DNA of 64,000 nucleotides from Acheta domesticus. Its lineage: Eukaryota > Arthropoda > Insecta > Orthoptera > Gryllidae. The position numbers and the translations under genes are program-made. Positions 55,305 through 64,000 of the stretch are shown in pieces. Position 1 is the first letter of the stretch. Each line of letters starts with the position of its first letter. The notes beneath the pieces are model-generated. The model was not told the origin of the DNA. It did no database searches and saw only the letters and a list, made by a program, of their open reading frames with translations. The stretch covers positions 124,733,366-124,797,365 of the forward strand of contig JAHLJT010009436.1 in assembly GCA_031308135.1 (NCBI GenBank), given 5' to 3'.

Positions 55305-55670
55305 TTGTGTTCACACAGGCAGGCTCTGCGCCTCCTCAAATGGGGATTTACGCACAAGGGGGAGTGATTGCAAACGCATTGCGTCACGCGTGCTTGAGCG
55401 CGGGCCGCGGGCGCGCCGTGCCGAGAGGAAAGGCGTTCCGGGCCGATCCCGGCCGCCCCGCAAGGGAAGCGGCAAATTACAATTCCGACTCGGCACCGCC
55501 AACAATGAATATTTAATTCGTACATCCGAAGGCCGGGTCGATGGGTAATGTTTTAATAAACGTGCTCCGGGTCGCGTGGAAATTATTATACGCACGTTTG
55601 CGCGCCAGGGCGACCGTACGCGCGCGATTTCGCGGGGCTGCCTCTCGGATTACGGACCGGGGCCTGGTTT
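55305..55670. other. GC-rich CpG-dense patch interleaved with homeodomain-like words
   Basis: CpG-rich DNA (GCGCGGGCCGCGGGCGCGCC) with AT-rich islets ATGAATATTTAATTCGTAC, GGTAATGTTTTAATAAACG and GGAAATTATTATACGCACG at 55505-55595. Alternation of CpG-rich text with TAAT-type words is typical of conserved developmental enhancers, but that is inference. Overlapping frames on both strands match nothing known. Confidence 0.35.
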
Positions 55671-55674
55671 AGTC

Positions 55675-55912
55675 CGACGACGCTTCGGAACGTACCAGAT
55701 GGTCTTGTTCCACGAAACAACGTAAGGGATCCTAATACAGGAGTATGTTCTTATTGTTTCGGTGCGAAGAAAATAACGTGGCTTACAGAGTGGGTGTAGA
55801 GAGGGAAAGCGTTGCCGAGAACTATGCGTTCTGTCACATTCCGATATAGCTACCACGACATAATGCGATTAACAACAAAACTAAGCGTACACGCTACTCT
55901 CTATTCCTGAAC
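55675..55912. other. Mixed stretch, nothing recognised
   Basis: No feature found. Confidence 0.5.
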
Positions 55913-55914
55913 AG

Positions 55915-56335
55915 AGCTAGGTCGAATTCAACCGCTGTCTGGAGGAGAATTCTAGTGGCTTGCAGCTCTGATCAGTAGTTTTCCAAGGTTTCTCCAATCT
56001 ACAACAGGCGAATGCCGGAGCAGTACCCTAACAAACGGACCATGGACCGCGCGCAATCTTTCATTCTCCTTCTACTATCTTACACTATCACCTCTACATT
56101 ACCACGCACGCCGGTCGGGAGCTTAGAGCTTGTCCCGGCCGGGGTGGTGCCCCGCTCTCCCGTGGGAATAACCTAGTTGAGGAATACCCCGCAAATCGAT
56201 CTAGGTCGGCACCGGATCTCGGCAGCCGGATGGGGAAGATCACCACCACCACCACCACCACCTACCGCGATGAAAACATGCACTGTACTTACAGGACTAA
56301 TGACCTTGGCAGTTGTTGCGCCCGCAAACACCAAT
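55915..56335 (+). mobile_element. SINE-1 copy H (headless, with a CAC expansion)
   Basis: Begins at AGGTCGAATTCAACCGCTG and keeps GGAGGAGAATTCTAGTGGC, GGCGAATGCCGGAGCAGTAC, CCATGGACCGCGCGCAATC, GGGAGCTTAGAGCTTGTCCC, GGTCGGCACCGGATCTCGG and a well-preserved 3' end (GACTAATGACCTTGGCAGTT...GCGCCCGCAAACACC, then AATCAATC). A (CAC)n expansion at 56239-56263 replaces the usual CACCACCATCTCCC. The tRNA-like head is missing. This copy best defines the 3' end of the family. Confidence 0.85.
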
Positions 56336-56339
56336 CAAT

Positions 56340-57070
56340 CTATATATTCCTGATTATGCATCTTATTTTATCGCAATTAGCCTCACTCTCCACAGTTGTA
56401 GTGTTGGTCAGCTGTTTAACTGCGACATTCGAGGCAAGCGAATCGTTGTACTGATATTTGAAGTGGCAACACTGTGCAAATGCCGAAGGTATTGATTTGC
56501 ATTTAGGTGAAGACTCTGACGTTACCTTGTGACGACAAAACTTCTCATTTAATTCGTAGTGTAAGCGGTGAAGGCAAGCTTTATCCTGCTCGGCACACGT
56601 GGTGTGGTTTATAGAAACATATCTTACAAACAATGCTTCATCGTCAGAATACCATTTTTTTATCAACACTTTAGTAAGTGCATTCCGTTGAAGAAAACAA
56701 ATTACTCAAGCATACATTAATTCATCGTTGGATTAGTTAATCGTCGCATTAATCACCTGAATTGTAAATTCATGGAACGTGATGTATTTAGATGGCATGT
56801 ACATATTGAACTCAGTGTTTGCGATTCAAGGTACGGAATCAATCAATCTTAAAAGCTACGAAAATAAATATTTAAAAAAATATTTATGTTGAATTTAGAG
56901 ACCAGATTAAAAGGTTGCATTGGTTAGAAAGGCACAGATTTATCATAAACTAGTCCCAAAATTACCCAAAAGCGAACAGATAAATGTACTCATGTTTGAC
57001 CCTATAATAAGAACAGACATTTTGATAGCGTAAAAAACGATTTACACGTTTACAATGCGCATCAAGTGCG
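56340..57070. other. AT-rich stretch, nothing recognised
   Basis: The 109-codon minus-strand frame at 56340-56669 has no recognisable domain. Confidence 0.5.
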
Positions 57071-57074
57071 TGCA

Positions 57075-57355
57075 ATTGTGAATCGTTGTGCCTCCGAGGC
57101 CGAAGGGCAGCCTGGGGGCGCCGTGCGCGGGCTGCGCAGTCGAGACACGGACGCGAGGGCGTGCACAGAGGGCGTCGTGGGCGGCGACAAATGGGCGCAA
57201 TCGAAGCAGGCTGCGCGCCGCGGCGGGCGCTTCCGCCCTCGTTTGCCACCCCGCGCTCATGACGACGACGCCCACCCCCTCCGGCGCCCCCTCCGTCGCT
57301 GCCGTTGCCGTCTGTCCCTGCCTGCATCGCGCAAATCGACAGTCTCAGCGGAGCT
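57075..57355. other. GC-rich CpG-dense patch
   Basis: CpG-dense (GGGCGCCGTGCGCGGGCTGC, CGCCGCGGCGGGCGC). Three to four overlapping frames on both strands are Arg/Ala/Pro-rich and mutually incompatible. No coding or promoter signal. Confidence 0.4.
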
Positions 57356-57483
57356 GATTTTGGGCCGAAGTTTCAGTCGGCCGATGTCGGACGGACAAAA
57401 CTAAACGAAAAAGATATTCTTGCGAAGGCGATATTGTGGGACGCCGTAGGAAGAGGTCAATCGTGTTCACTATGACTTCATAC

Positions 57484-57536
57484 AGCGTCACAGCCTGAAA
57501 GCCTGTCTGATGAGTCCTGAACTAGGACGAAACGCT
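57484..57536 (+). ncRNA. Hammerhead ribozyme motif, stem III open (type III topology)
   Basis: A self-cleaving RNA fold is visible on the plus strand with all invariant parts. Stem III is AGCG (57484-57487) pairing with CGCU (57533-57536). The cleavage triplet is GUC (57487-57489), with the predicted cut after C57489. Stem I is ACAG (57490-57493) pairing with CUGU (57503-57506), closed by a 9-base loop. The core CUGAUGA is at 57507-57513. Stem II is GUCCU pairing with AGGAC (57514-57518 with 57524-57528) over a GAACU loop. The core GAAA is at 57529-57532. The pairs 10.1-11.1 (G-C), 15.1-16.1 (A-U) and 15.2-16.2 (C-G) are all canonical. Stems I and III are short, so activity may need loop contacts or dimer forms. 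Animal hammerheads usually sit in retroelements or satellites. No such host element is recognised around this one. Confidence 0.82.
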
Positions 57537-57539
57537 TTT

Positions 57540-58325
57540 GCTACCCTAACTGCTCATCCTTTGCGCCTCTGCGCTAGGGTCACCCTGCGCGCACACTTGT
57601 GCGGTAGGTGGATACGGCACCATGCCGCTATACCCTTTTTCTAAAATGAGAAAAGATGAGAGCAGTTGAAAGTAACACCGCTCTTGTACAATATGCTGTG
57701 TAGGTTCGTACACCCGATGCGCCAAGTAAACTACGGTTATGCAACGATGTTGCACCGAGGAAGATAGCGACGGTGTTGCACAGAGGAAGAGAACACTACT
57801 CGTGCAAGAACACTACTCAACGGCAGCTAGCCGTGAAGCATGTTCTACGTTCACTAAGACTATTTTTTTTACCATCACATGTTTCAACGATTCCACCACA
57901 ATCAACAGTGATGAAAACGTCTGATGTCGACCAACCGGAATTTCGGCCAAAATCGACTCCAGTGTGACTGCCGCCTAATTTTCACGCTTCCTTTTGACTT
58001 ATGCTGTACACCAAAGCACTGTCTGACGCCTTACGGACTGGCCACCAATATTTCAGATAACATGTTATTCTATTTTGTTTCTCTCATCATTTCCCACTTT
58101 CTTTTTTAACTTCACTCTTCTTTATATTACCATCTCACCGGATTCTCTCGCACTTAGAATGTACTAATGACTCGTGACTTTCGTGTTTGTCTTTTGTGCC
58201 CTTCTTAGTTCTTTTTTTCTTCACTTCTTCACTTATAATATTCTTTGCTTTTATAGAATATTTTCAGTACACTGCCATCCTCAGCACAACTACTCAAACA
58301 ACACAGCATCTAAGTAGCACAACTA
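57540..58325. other. Flank of the ribozyme; nothing recognised
   Basis: Holds a short duplicated phrase (GATGTTGCACCGAGGAAG at 57747; GGTGTTGCACAGAGGAAG at 57770, followed by AACACTACTC twice) and a duplicated CACAACTACTCAAAC (58284, 58317). No reverse transcriptase or GIY-YIG motif was found that would identify a Penelope-like host for the ribozyme. Confidence 0.45.
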
Positions 58326-58329
58326 CTCA

Positions 58330-58615
58330 AACCCTTCCCCATCTCTCCCCCTTTCTCTCCCTCCCTATCTAGCCCTATCTTTCCCTCTCTATCCATCCCT
58401 AACTCTCTTCCTCTCTGTCCCTCCCGCTCTCTCTATCCTCCCATCTTCTCCTCTCCCTTCCCTTTCCTCCCCCGTCTCTATTCCTCTCCCTTCTCTCTTT
58501 ATCCTCTTCCCCCTCTCCGCCTACCACGCCATCTCTCGCCCTCCCTTTCCCTCCGCTCCACCTCTCTTCATCCCTAGCCCTCTCTGATTCCACTCTCTCT
58601 CTCTCGCTTTCTTGT
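58330..58615 (+). repeat. Pyrimidine-rich low-complexity tract
   Basis: About 285 bases almost all C and T (CCCATCTCTCCCCCTTTCTC, CTCTCCGCCTACCACG). It is similar in character to the 29.4-30.3 kb field but lacks its CTCGATCTCC unit. The minus-strand frame is Arg/Glu/Gly-rich by composition. Confidence 0.8.
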
Positions 58616-58619
58616 CGAA

Positions 58620-58905
58620 TGGTCCTGCTCCGCTGCTTCACATTACAACGCATTCTTCAGTCAGCGTCCTTCAATTTTCCCGCTGTCTGCGCACCGTCCA
58701 CGCCCCTGCAACATCTTGGACTTCCCGCACAGCCACAGCGCGAGGAGAGCCTCCATAATTTTAATGGTAGCGCTGCTCTTGCCGCGCGTACAGAGCGATG
58801 CACACGAGCGCGCTCGGCGCCGGCGGAAGCTCACACCCTCGGTCCCCTAAATGCTTTTGGCAGGGAGGAAGATGACAAACATTCAGGTGAGCTTCACTGA
58901 TTGGT
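58620..58905. other. GC-moderate patch
   Basis: The 58770-58860 part is CpG-dense (CGAGCGCGCTCGGCGCCGGC, a near-palindrome). No gene recognised. Confidence 0.4.
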
Positions 58906-58909
58906 GATC

Positions 58910-60110
58910 GATTGCATGAAAATGATGAGTAATTGATTTATTGTATTCTAGATTTCAACGTGAAGGGCAGGCATGAGAACAGTGAATACATTCGTGAGAA
59001 CAATCTTGAAGAAACGCGTCTGAAATATGTCAGTGGTATTAAACTAAAGATAAAATTTAACCCATCGGTGTCCAAGAAAATTGGAACATGTCAAAAATTG
59101 TCATTATTTACTGAAGTGAAGAAATAATTTTAGAAAATATAATATTTTCGTTCGTAAAAGTTTCATGGAGGTAGAAGACATCCTATAATTAGAGTAAAAC
59201 ACTTCGTCTTTGTTCGGGAAATAAATGACTCCGCCCAGGATACTTCGTGGTGGCGTGCGGTCCCTGAAACCGTCGAGGAAAAATAAAACGCTTAGTCCTC
59301 TTTTCTGGCGCGTCGCAGGCAGTGGAATTGACAGTGGTTTTGTCTTCGAAAGTGAACACAGTGCGCATACCGAAGAGGAAATGCATGATGGAGGAACGAC
59401 GTAATGAAGTAAAAGAAGGGAAGTACAAATATTGGAAGTAGAAGAGGAAAAAGAAGAAAGTTAGTTGAATACTATGACAGTTTCGAGAAGAGTTGGTACT
59501 TCTAAGGAAAAAACAGACACAAATGATCATAAAAGTCTTCAAAAAAACAATTGAATGATGCGTTGGACATTTTTATTTATGCATGATTTTCGTGAAACAA
59601 CACATTAAATGAAGATTTTTAAATTTAATGAAAAACGTTTCAAATCCATTCTAGTAAGCGTTCTTAGATAATTAATCGTGAAGAAAAAGAGTGGCCTACA
59701 CATTGTATACAGAAATTTTCTCGGCGAGTAAAATAATAATTATATAATTTTTCTTTTTCATATTAATGATAAGCCCTTTCATTTTCTAGTTTGTTATAAA
59801 AAATATGTTAAGTATGTTAAGTCTTTATGAAATGAAACATCGAAAATAATCCAACTACACTTCCGGGGTCTCCCATAATTGTCTTCAAAACTTAGATCCA
59901 TTTCGCCATCAATATTTTTTTAAAAATATAACATAAATCCTTCCTCTTTGTTTTCATGAGCCACAAGTGTTTCCGTTCGATAATTTCGCGCTCGAAGACG
60001 CTTTGCCTTATATTACTCATTGAACAAACTGAAAATGGGTTGTCTAAAACAGTCGTTTTATGGTAGCTTTACGCCGCGGTAATACGAATATTCGCGAGCC
60101 GTTGTGTACT
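58910..60110. other. AT-rich stretch, nothing recognised
   Basis: The 117-codon minus-strand frame at 59189-59542 overlaps a purine-rich tract and shows no domain. Confidence 0.5.
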
Positions 60111-60114
60111 CCGG

Positions 60115-60385
60115 GGAAAATCTACTTTCGGCTCATTAGCGCCGTGCGGTGTCCGCGCCCGGCGCGCGCGCGTGGCCCGGCGCGTGGGCTCGCATGAACG
60201 GCCGCACGGGTCGCGCGTGCGGGCCTCCCTTTGGCCGGCGCCGTTGGCGCATTTGTTTTGTGCTTAAGTGAGTTACCGATGGCCGCTTTTTGTGTAGAAG
60301 TGGTGAAAGCGGCCGGGGACAACGCAGTGTTCGGAGTGTCCACGCTGTGTAAAGAGCGGCCCTGTGAATTAGGACAGAAAACCAA
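60115..60385. other. GC-rich CpG-dense patch
   Basis: CpG-dense (GCCCGGCGCGCGCGCGTGGC, GGCCGGCGCCGTTGGCGC) with a GGCTCATTAGCGCC word at its left edge. Only a compositional minus-strand frame. Candidate regulatory element or CpG island. Confidence 0.35.
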
Positions 60386-60389
60386 TCGT

Positions 60390-61400
60390 TACATTCACTG
60401 AATTAGGTTCGCATGAATTCGAGTGTGAAGACCCGAATGCTGCATCCGCGTTTATTTAATGAACTACAGCCATCGGTAATTTATTTTCACGCATGTTTTG
60501 TAGATTTTATGACACTATTTTACTATTAGGAACCAAGTGAGTACATTTTTGTTGTGTTCACTGTATAATTGGTTTGTTTGGTTATTTCATTTTATATGTT
60601 TTTGATAATTTGACGTGTCTATTAGCGACAAGAAAGAGAAATGAAAAGAAATGGCAATATGTATTTGTCCCTATATTTAAATAAGATATATAATCATTTC
60701 ATTAGGGAGACACTGAGGCTTACAAAAGAATGAGAACTGTATCTCTGAATAGACAAAAAGGAGGGAATAATAACATTTTTTGGTACAGTAGGATTTGCCG
60801 GTAAAAGAAATCCGTTTCAGTTTACGAGAAATTTTATAACCATTTAATTTTAATAAAAATAACATTAAAAAGTGTAATACAACGTCTAAGTGAGACGATG
60901 GTCTACAATTCAGTACCTGCTTGTCAAAATAAGCTTGTGAATAAATATTATTTTGATGAATTGTTAGGACATTTCTAGAAGTAGTACATTCTTAGAAGAA
61001 CGTTCCAGGTTGGGAAACAAAAAACTCCTCATATTGTTATTGAGTTCTGCTCCTTCCTCGTGGAAGACCTCGACGGAAACAACAGATGAACTGAACCATC
61101 TGCCGAAGTCTTTTCTAGCTGTCATCGTGTCGCCGATCGCTGTGTATACGTCATCGAAAATCCTCACCAGCTTAAGACTTCCTCGTCTTCTGAATCATTG
61201 CAGCTTCAGTGGCAATCACGCAATCGCATTCTAATAGATTTAAGTGATTCCTTCGTGAAGGATGCATTATTTTTAAATAACACAATATTCCTCCTGAATT
61301 TTGTTTTCGTTTCATTCACTTCGTCAAAGAATTTCAATTTCCCCAGCGTTCTCTTGGTGCGTTCTTGGCGTAGACTCTGACCTTTCTTGGTGTCTGTGCT
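60390..61400. other. AT-rich stretch, nothing recognised
   Basis: Frames of 60-75 codons only, none recognisable. Confidence 0.5.
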
Positions 61401-61404
61401 TGCG

Positions 61405-61710
61405 TTTTTGGCGTGTGGGAGCGCATGCGGGCGGGAGGAGGCCAGTCGGAGGCGCGTGTGCGTGCGCGTGCGTGGGCGCGGGCGTGGGCGCGTGCACGTG
61501 AGACGACCCCTGACGGTCGCCGTTGCGCCACGCGCCGCGCCACGCCACGCCACGCCACGCCGCGGCGCACCTGGCCCCAGCCCCCCGATCCTCCGCGAGA
61601 TAGCGCGTCTTGACCTTGGCCGCAGGTGGCGCCGCCCGCCCGCCTCGCTGCGTTTTGTATTCAGCCGCTCCGGGACGCAGGGGTCTCCAAACACCCGCCC
61701 GCCTCACTGA
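61405..61710. other. GC-rich patch with GCGTGCGTGG and CGCCA minisatellite runs
   Basis: A GTGCGTGCGCGTGCGTGGGC run lies at 61458-61500 and a (CGCCA)n run at 61527-61562. All six frames contain overlapping open readings of 66-162 codons because stops are rare in this sequence. They are Arg/Ala/Thr-rich and I do not call any of them a gene. Confidence 0.5.
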
Positions 61711-61714
61711 CTGA

Positions 61715-62290
61715 ATGAGAGGGCTCGAACGAACTCTGCAACTTTCCCGACTCTCGCTCTAGGCACAATGCTAATTTTCTTAGGAATCAGACATATCGCT
61801 CTGAAAGCAGAATTGCTACTGCCTATTATTCCAAAGATTCTCACACTGTGGGGCGTTTACCCCCGGCAGAAGAGGAAGGCTTGTAAGAGACTTGGCAAGA
61901 ACTGATGCAAGAACTGACGTATTTAAAGGTGAAAATAGAATTGTTTGAGATTTATTGTACCATTGCGATAATATTTCCCCAAATTACGGGGTATCAATAA
62001 TATTACCCGGCAAAATAATATAGACAGTTTTAATTCATTGAAGAAATTGTTTTGAATTCAAACAGTAATTACCAAGACGTGGAAGAAACCACTCGCTTAG
62101 TGATTACAAAAATTGAGACCATTGTTCAGATCGAAGTCCCTTTAATATATCTCACTTATCGTCTGAAGTCACTACCGCCTAATTCGAACCTATCATCCTT
62201 TTTCTTCAAAGTACCTCTAGTATCCTTTTGGATCAAGGAATAGAGGCCTAGGAGAAGGACGAAGAACCAATCGCCCCACCATAGGACAGA
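61715..62290. other. AT-rich stretch, nothing recognised
   Basis: No feature found. Confidence 0.5.
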
Positions 62291-62294
62291 AATA

Positions 62295-62412
62295 GAGACA
62301 TGGAGGGGGAGGAATCGTGAGGGGTCCGTGGCCCGTTGATGAAGGCCCTGCTCGGGCATCCACTGGGGATTGATCGAAGGAAATGACGGAAACAAACGAT
62401 CGCAGCAGCCTG
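62295..62412 (-). mobile_element. SINE-1 copy I (central fragment)
   Basis: Reverse-orientation fragment of the central block. Plus-strand landmarks are GTGAGGGGTCCGTGGCCCGT, GGCCCTGCTCGGGCATCCAC, TTGATCGAAGGAAATGACGG and ACGATCGCAGCAGCCTG, which match CGCGCGGTCCGTGGTCCGTT...CTGCTCCGGCAT... in copy B. Head and 3' domain are absent. Confidence 0.7.
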
Positions 62413-62419
62413 TTTCTCA

Positions 62420-62815
62420 GAATTTTTATCCAGGCAGTGACATTACCTGAGACCGCTACATACGAGTTGGCGATGAAAATAGGGACGCGGGACATAATGC
62501 GGTGCGTTCGCCGAAGAGGCACCAGCGACGCACGCTTCCACTGCGCAACGCGCCGCTGAGCACCTGTGACCTTGAAAAACCTTTAAGCAACTTTAAGCAA
62601 AAACTTTAAGCAAACTTGAGCAAAAGGAATAGCGTGTTTTAGTTATTTAGTTTTAAATTAACATCCAAAGCAGTGGTGTCAAGATCTACTGGTGGCAGTT
62701 GTACGCGTCGTGGTTCCGTAGCAAGCCACGAGCTACTTTGCGCAACTAGCGTCGGGAAAGGAACCTATTGGTAACCCCGCCGTTTTACATTAGGGATGGA
62801 GTTGTCTCTGGTGAT
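62420..62815. other. Mixed stretch with a short tandem run
   Basis: At 62580-62625 the words CTTTAAGCAA, CTTTAAGCAAAAA, CTTTAAGCAAA and CTTGAGCAAAA form a small four-unit tandem repeat. Nothing else recognised. Confidence 0.6.
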
Positions 62816-62818
62816 GGG

Positions 62819-64000
62819 CAGTGGCGGCTGTAGCAGGGAGGCGCTAGGGACACTGGCCCCCTCCTACTGAGATCATTATTTCTCCTCCTGCACAATTTAA
62901 AGTAATCTCTTTGGGTATCCATCGAATCAAACACAGCTTTAGCTTTCATACTCCCGCTTGTTCCGTAGAACGGTTTTCATTGGCTGTGGACACTCTCCGC
63001 TGTGTCCTAAACGCGGTGTTGTTACAGAACTTCCTGACAAAGGAATCGCCGCCAATGAGAGCTCAAATGGCAACATAAGTTCGGCAAATGGCGTCGTATG
63101 ACGGCCGCCGCCCAGCAGCCGGCCAGGGGATGTATAACCTCGTTGCCCGGCGCTACCTATAGACCGATTTTTAAACTTACAGTATTCGTTTCGCTTGATG
63201 TCAAGGCCAGTGCTATCTGCTGGTGTTCTGTTTAACTGATCTCCCCCAGCACAAGCATTCAGTGCAGTAGTGTGCTCTCGGCATGGTCTTCGGCTTTCCG
63301 ATCCTAACGAACTGTGAGTGTTCTGTGTTCCGATCTTTGCGTCCAGTTTGCGTTGTTCATTCGTGTTGTGCATTGAGATTGAGAATGGTTTCCAATTCTG
63401 TAAAATGCCTGAAAAGAATCTGTCTTGATTACGATGCAAGGTTGTGCGTAAAGAAAATTGGACCACCTCGGCCTGGTATGAAAATTACACAACCTAATAG
63501 AAATGGCAACGTTCTTTTGAACGAAAATTTAACTCAAAGTTGTATTTACTGGTAAAGTGGCTTTGTGGTTGTGATGAAGTAAACGCATTCTTTGCTTCGT
63601 GTGCTTAATATTCTCGCCTCAGACTGATGAATCCTGGACAGTGAAAGGTGTGAAGGATATAAAACATTTAAATGAGAAAGTGAGGAAGCACGCCATGAGT
63701 GAAAAACACATGAATTATGAAATTGAATTTCAAATGCTAGGTTCTGTAAACATTCAATCACGACTCGATTCAGCTTACAGACGTTCTGTTAAGGAACACA
63801 ACGAAAGTGTCTAAAGAAAATAGATACATTTTAAGCAGAATCGTTGAATACGTTCGTTTTTGTGGTTCTTTCGAGCTTACTTTAAGTGGGCACGATGAAT
63901 CAGCTGATTCCTCCAATCCAGGTGTGTTTCGTGGACTGATAAATTTGATGACTGACGTTGACAGTATTTTGAAGAAACATTTGACTGAAAATAAAAGTGG
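62819..64000 (+). mobile_element. hAT-like element, left part (runs off the window)
   Basis: The left terminus CAGTGGCGGCTGTAGCAGGG resembles CAGTGGCGGCT-type hAT termini, which fits the transposase reading in the same orientation 0.57 kb downstream. The right terminus and the 8-bp duplication lie outside the window, so the element cannot be closed. The stretch 62860-63280 is its non-coding leader. A long minus-strand frame there (62939-63466) has no known domain. Confidence 0.65.
63386..64000 (+). pseudogene. hAT-family transposase with TTF-type zinc finger / DUF4371 (partial, frameshifted)
   Basis: hAT transposases excise and reinsert their element; this subgroup resembles ZMYM-type/DUF4371 proteins. 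From a methionine at 63386 the reading gives 'KKIGPPRPGMKITQPNRNG'. It then shifts frame to 'WLCGCDEVNAFF' and again to 'CLIFSPQTDESWTVKGVKD', together the TTF-type zinc finger with its CxC and CxxC positions. Next come 'KHAMSEKHMNYEIEFQMLG' and 'QSRLDSAYRRSVKEHNESV'. One more frame change at 63809 leads into an open reading to the window edge with 'RYILSRIVEYVRFCGSFEL', 'GHDESADSSNPGVFRGL'. Only about three single-base indels disrupt some 600 bases, fewer than in the other relics. The catalytic DDE part and the dimerisation domain are beyond the window. Confidence 0.85.

Noticed and set aside
61206..61710. Overlapping frames of 66-162 codons on both strands
   Set aside because: All six frames are nearly open because of GC content and minisatellite runs. 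No domain is visible.
62939..63466. 175-codon minus-strand frame
   Set aside because: It lies antisense to the leader and first codons of the hAT transposase relic, whose plus-strand reading is convincing.

Overview
The window looks like non-coding, repeat-rich DNA from an animal with a large genome, most probably an insect. This is inferred from AT-rich sequence (roughly 60-65% A+T by eye) broken by small CpG-dense patches, many decayed transposons of types common in insects (mariner, Jockey-like and RTE/CR1-like LINEs, Helitron, hAT), and tRNA-derived SINEs. I recognise no host protein-coding gene, no rRNA, no functional tRNA gene and no CRISPR array. Most open reading frames are short and match nothing I know. 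Those that carry real protein signal are transposon fragments with stops and frameshifts. The window may be an intron or intergenic region of a larger locus.

Layout. 0-7 kb: AT-rich DNA with GC-rich patches, a repeat tail with a CTCF-like site, and a purine tract that switches to (TCT)n(TTA)n. 7-16 kb: a SINE-1 scrap, a LINE reverse-transcriptase relic, SINE-1 copies B and C, and a tRNA-like scrap. 16-24 kb: two unrelated mariner relics (the second beside a TA microsatellite), SINE-1 copy D, a 68-bp inverted repeat and a long Jockey-like relic. 24-36 kb: a pogo-like terminus, SINE-1 copies E and F, CpG-rich patches, a 0.9-kb CT-rich repeat field and a triplet-rich tract. 36-44 kb: a Tc1/mariner-type relic with inverted termini, a CTCGCC minisatellite, a foldback MITE with TA target duplication, SINE-1 copy G and a second SINE family. 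44-56 kb: a small palindrome, a Helitron helicase relic, a third, tRNA-Lys-like SINE family, a MITE with 23-bp inverted termini and an ATTT duplication, and SINE-1 copy H. 57-64 kb: a compact motif with every invariant feature of a hammerhead ribozyme, more CpG-rich patches, SINE-1 copy I, and the left part of a hAT-like element that runs off the window.

Nothing here works as a pathway. The biology is that of mobile elements: autonomous relics (LINEs, mariner, Helitron, hAT) and the non-autonomous elements that probably depended on them (three SINE families, MITEs). The most unusual item is the hammerhead-type ribozyme near 57.5 kb. The CpG-dense patches, some with POU octamers, TAATTA or forkhead-like words, are possible regulatory elements, but that rests on composition and short words only.
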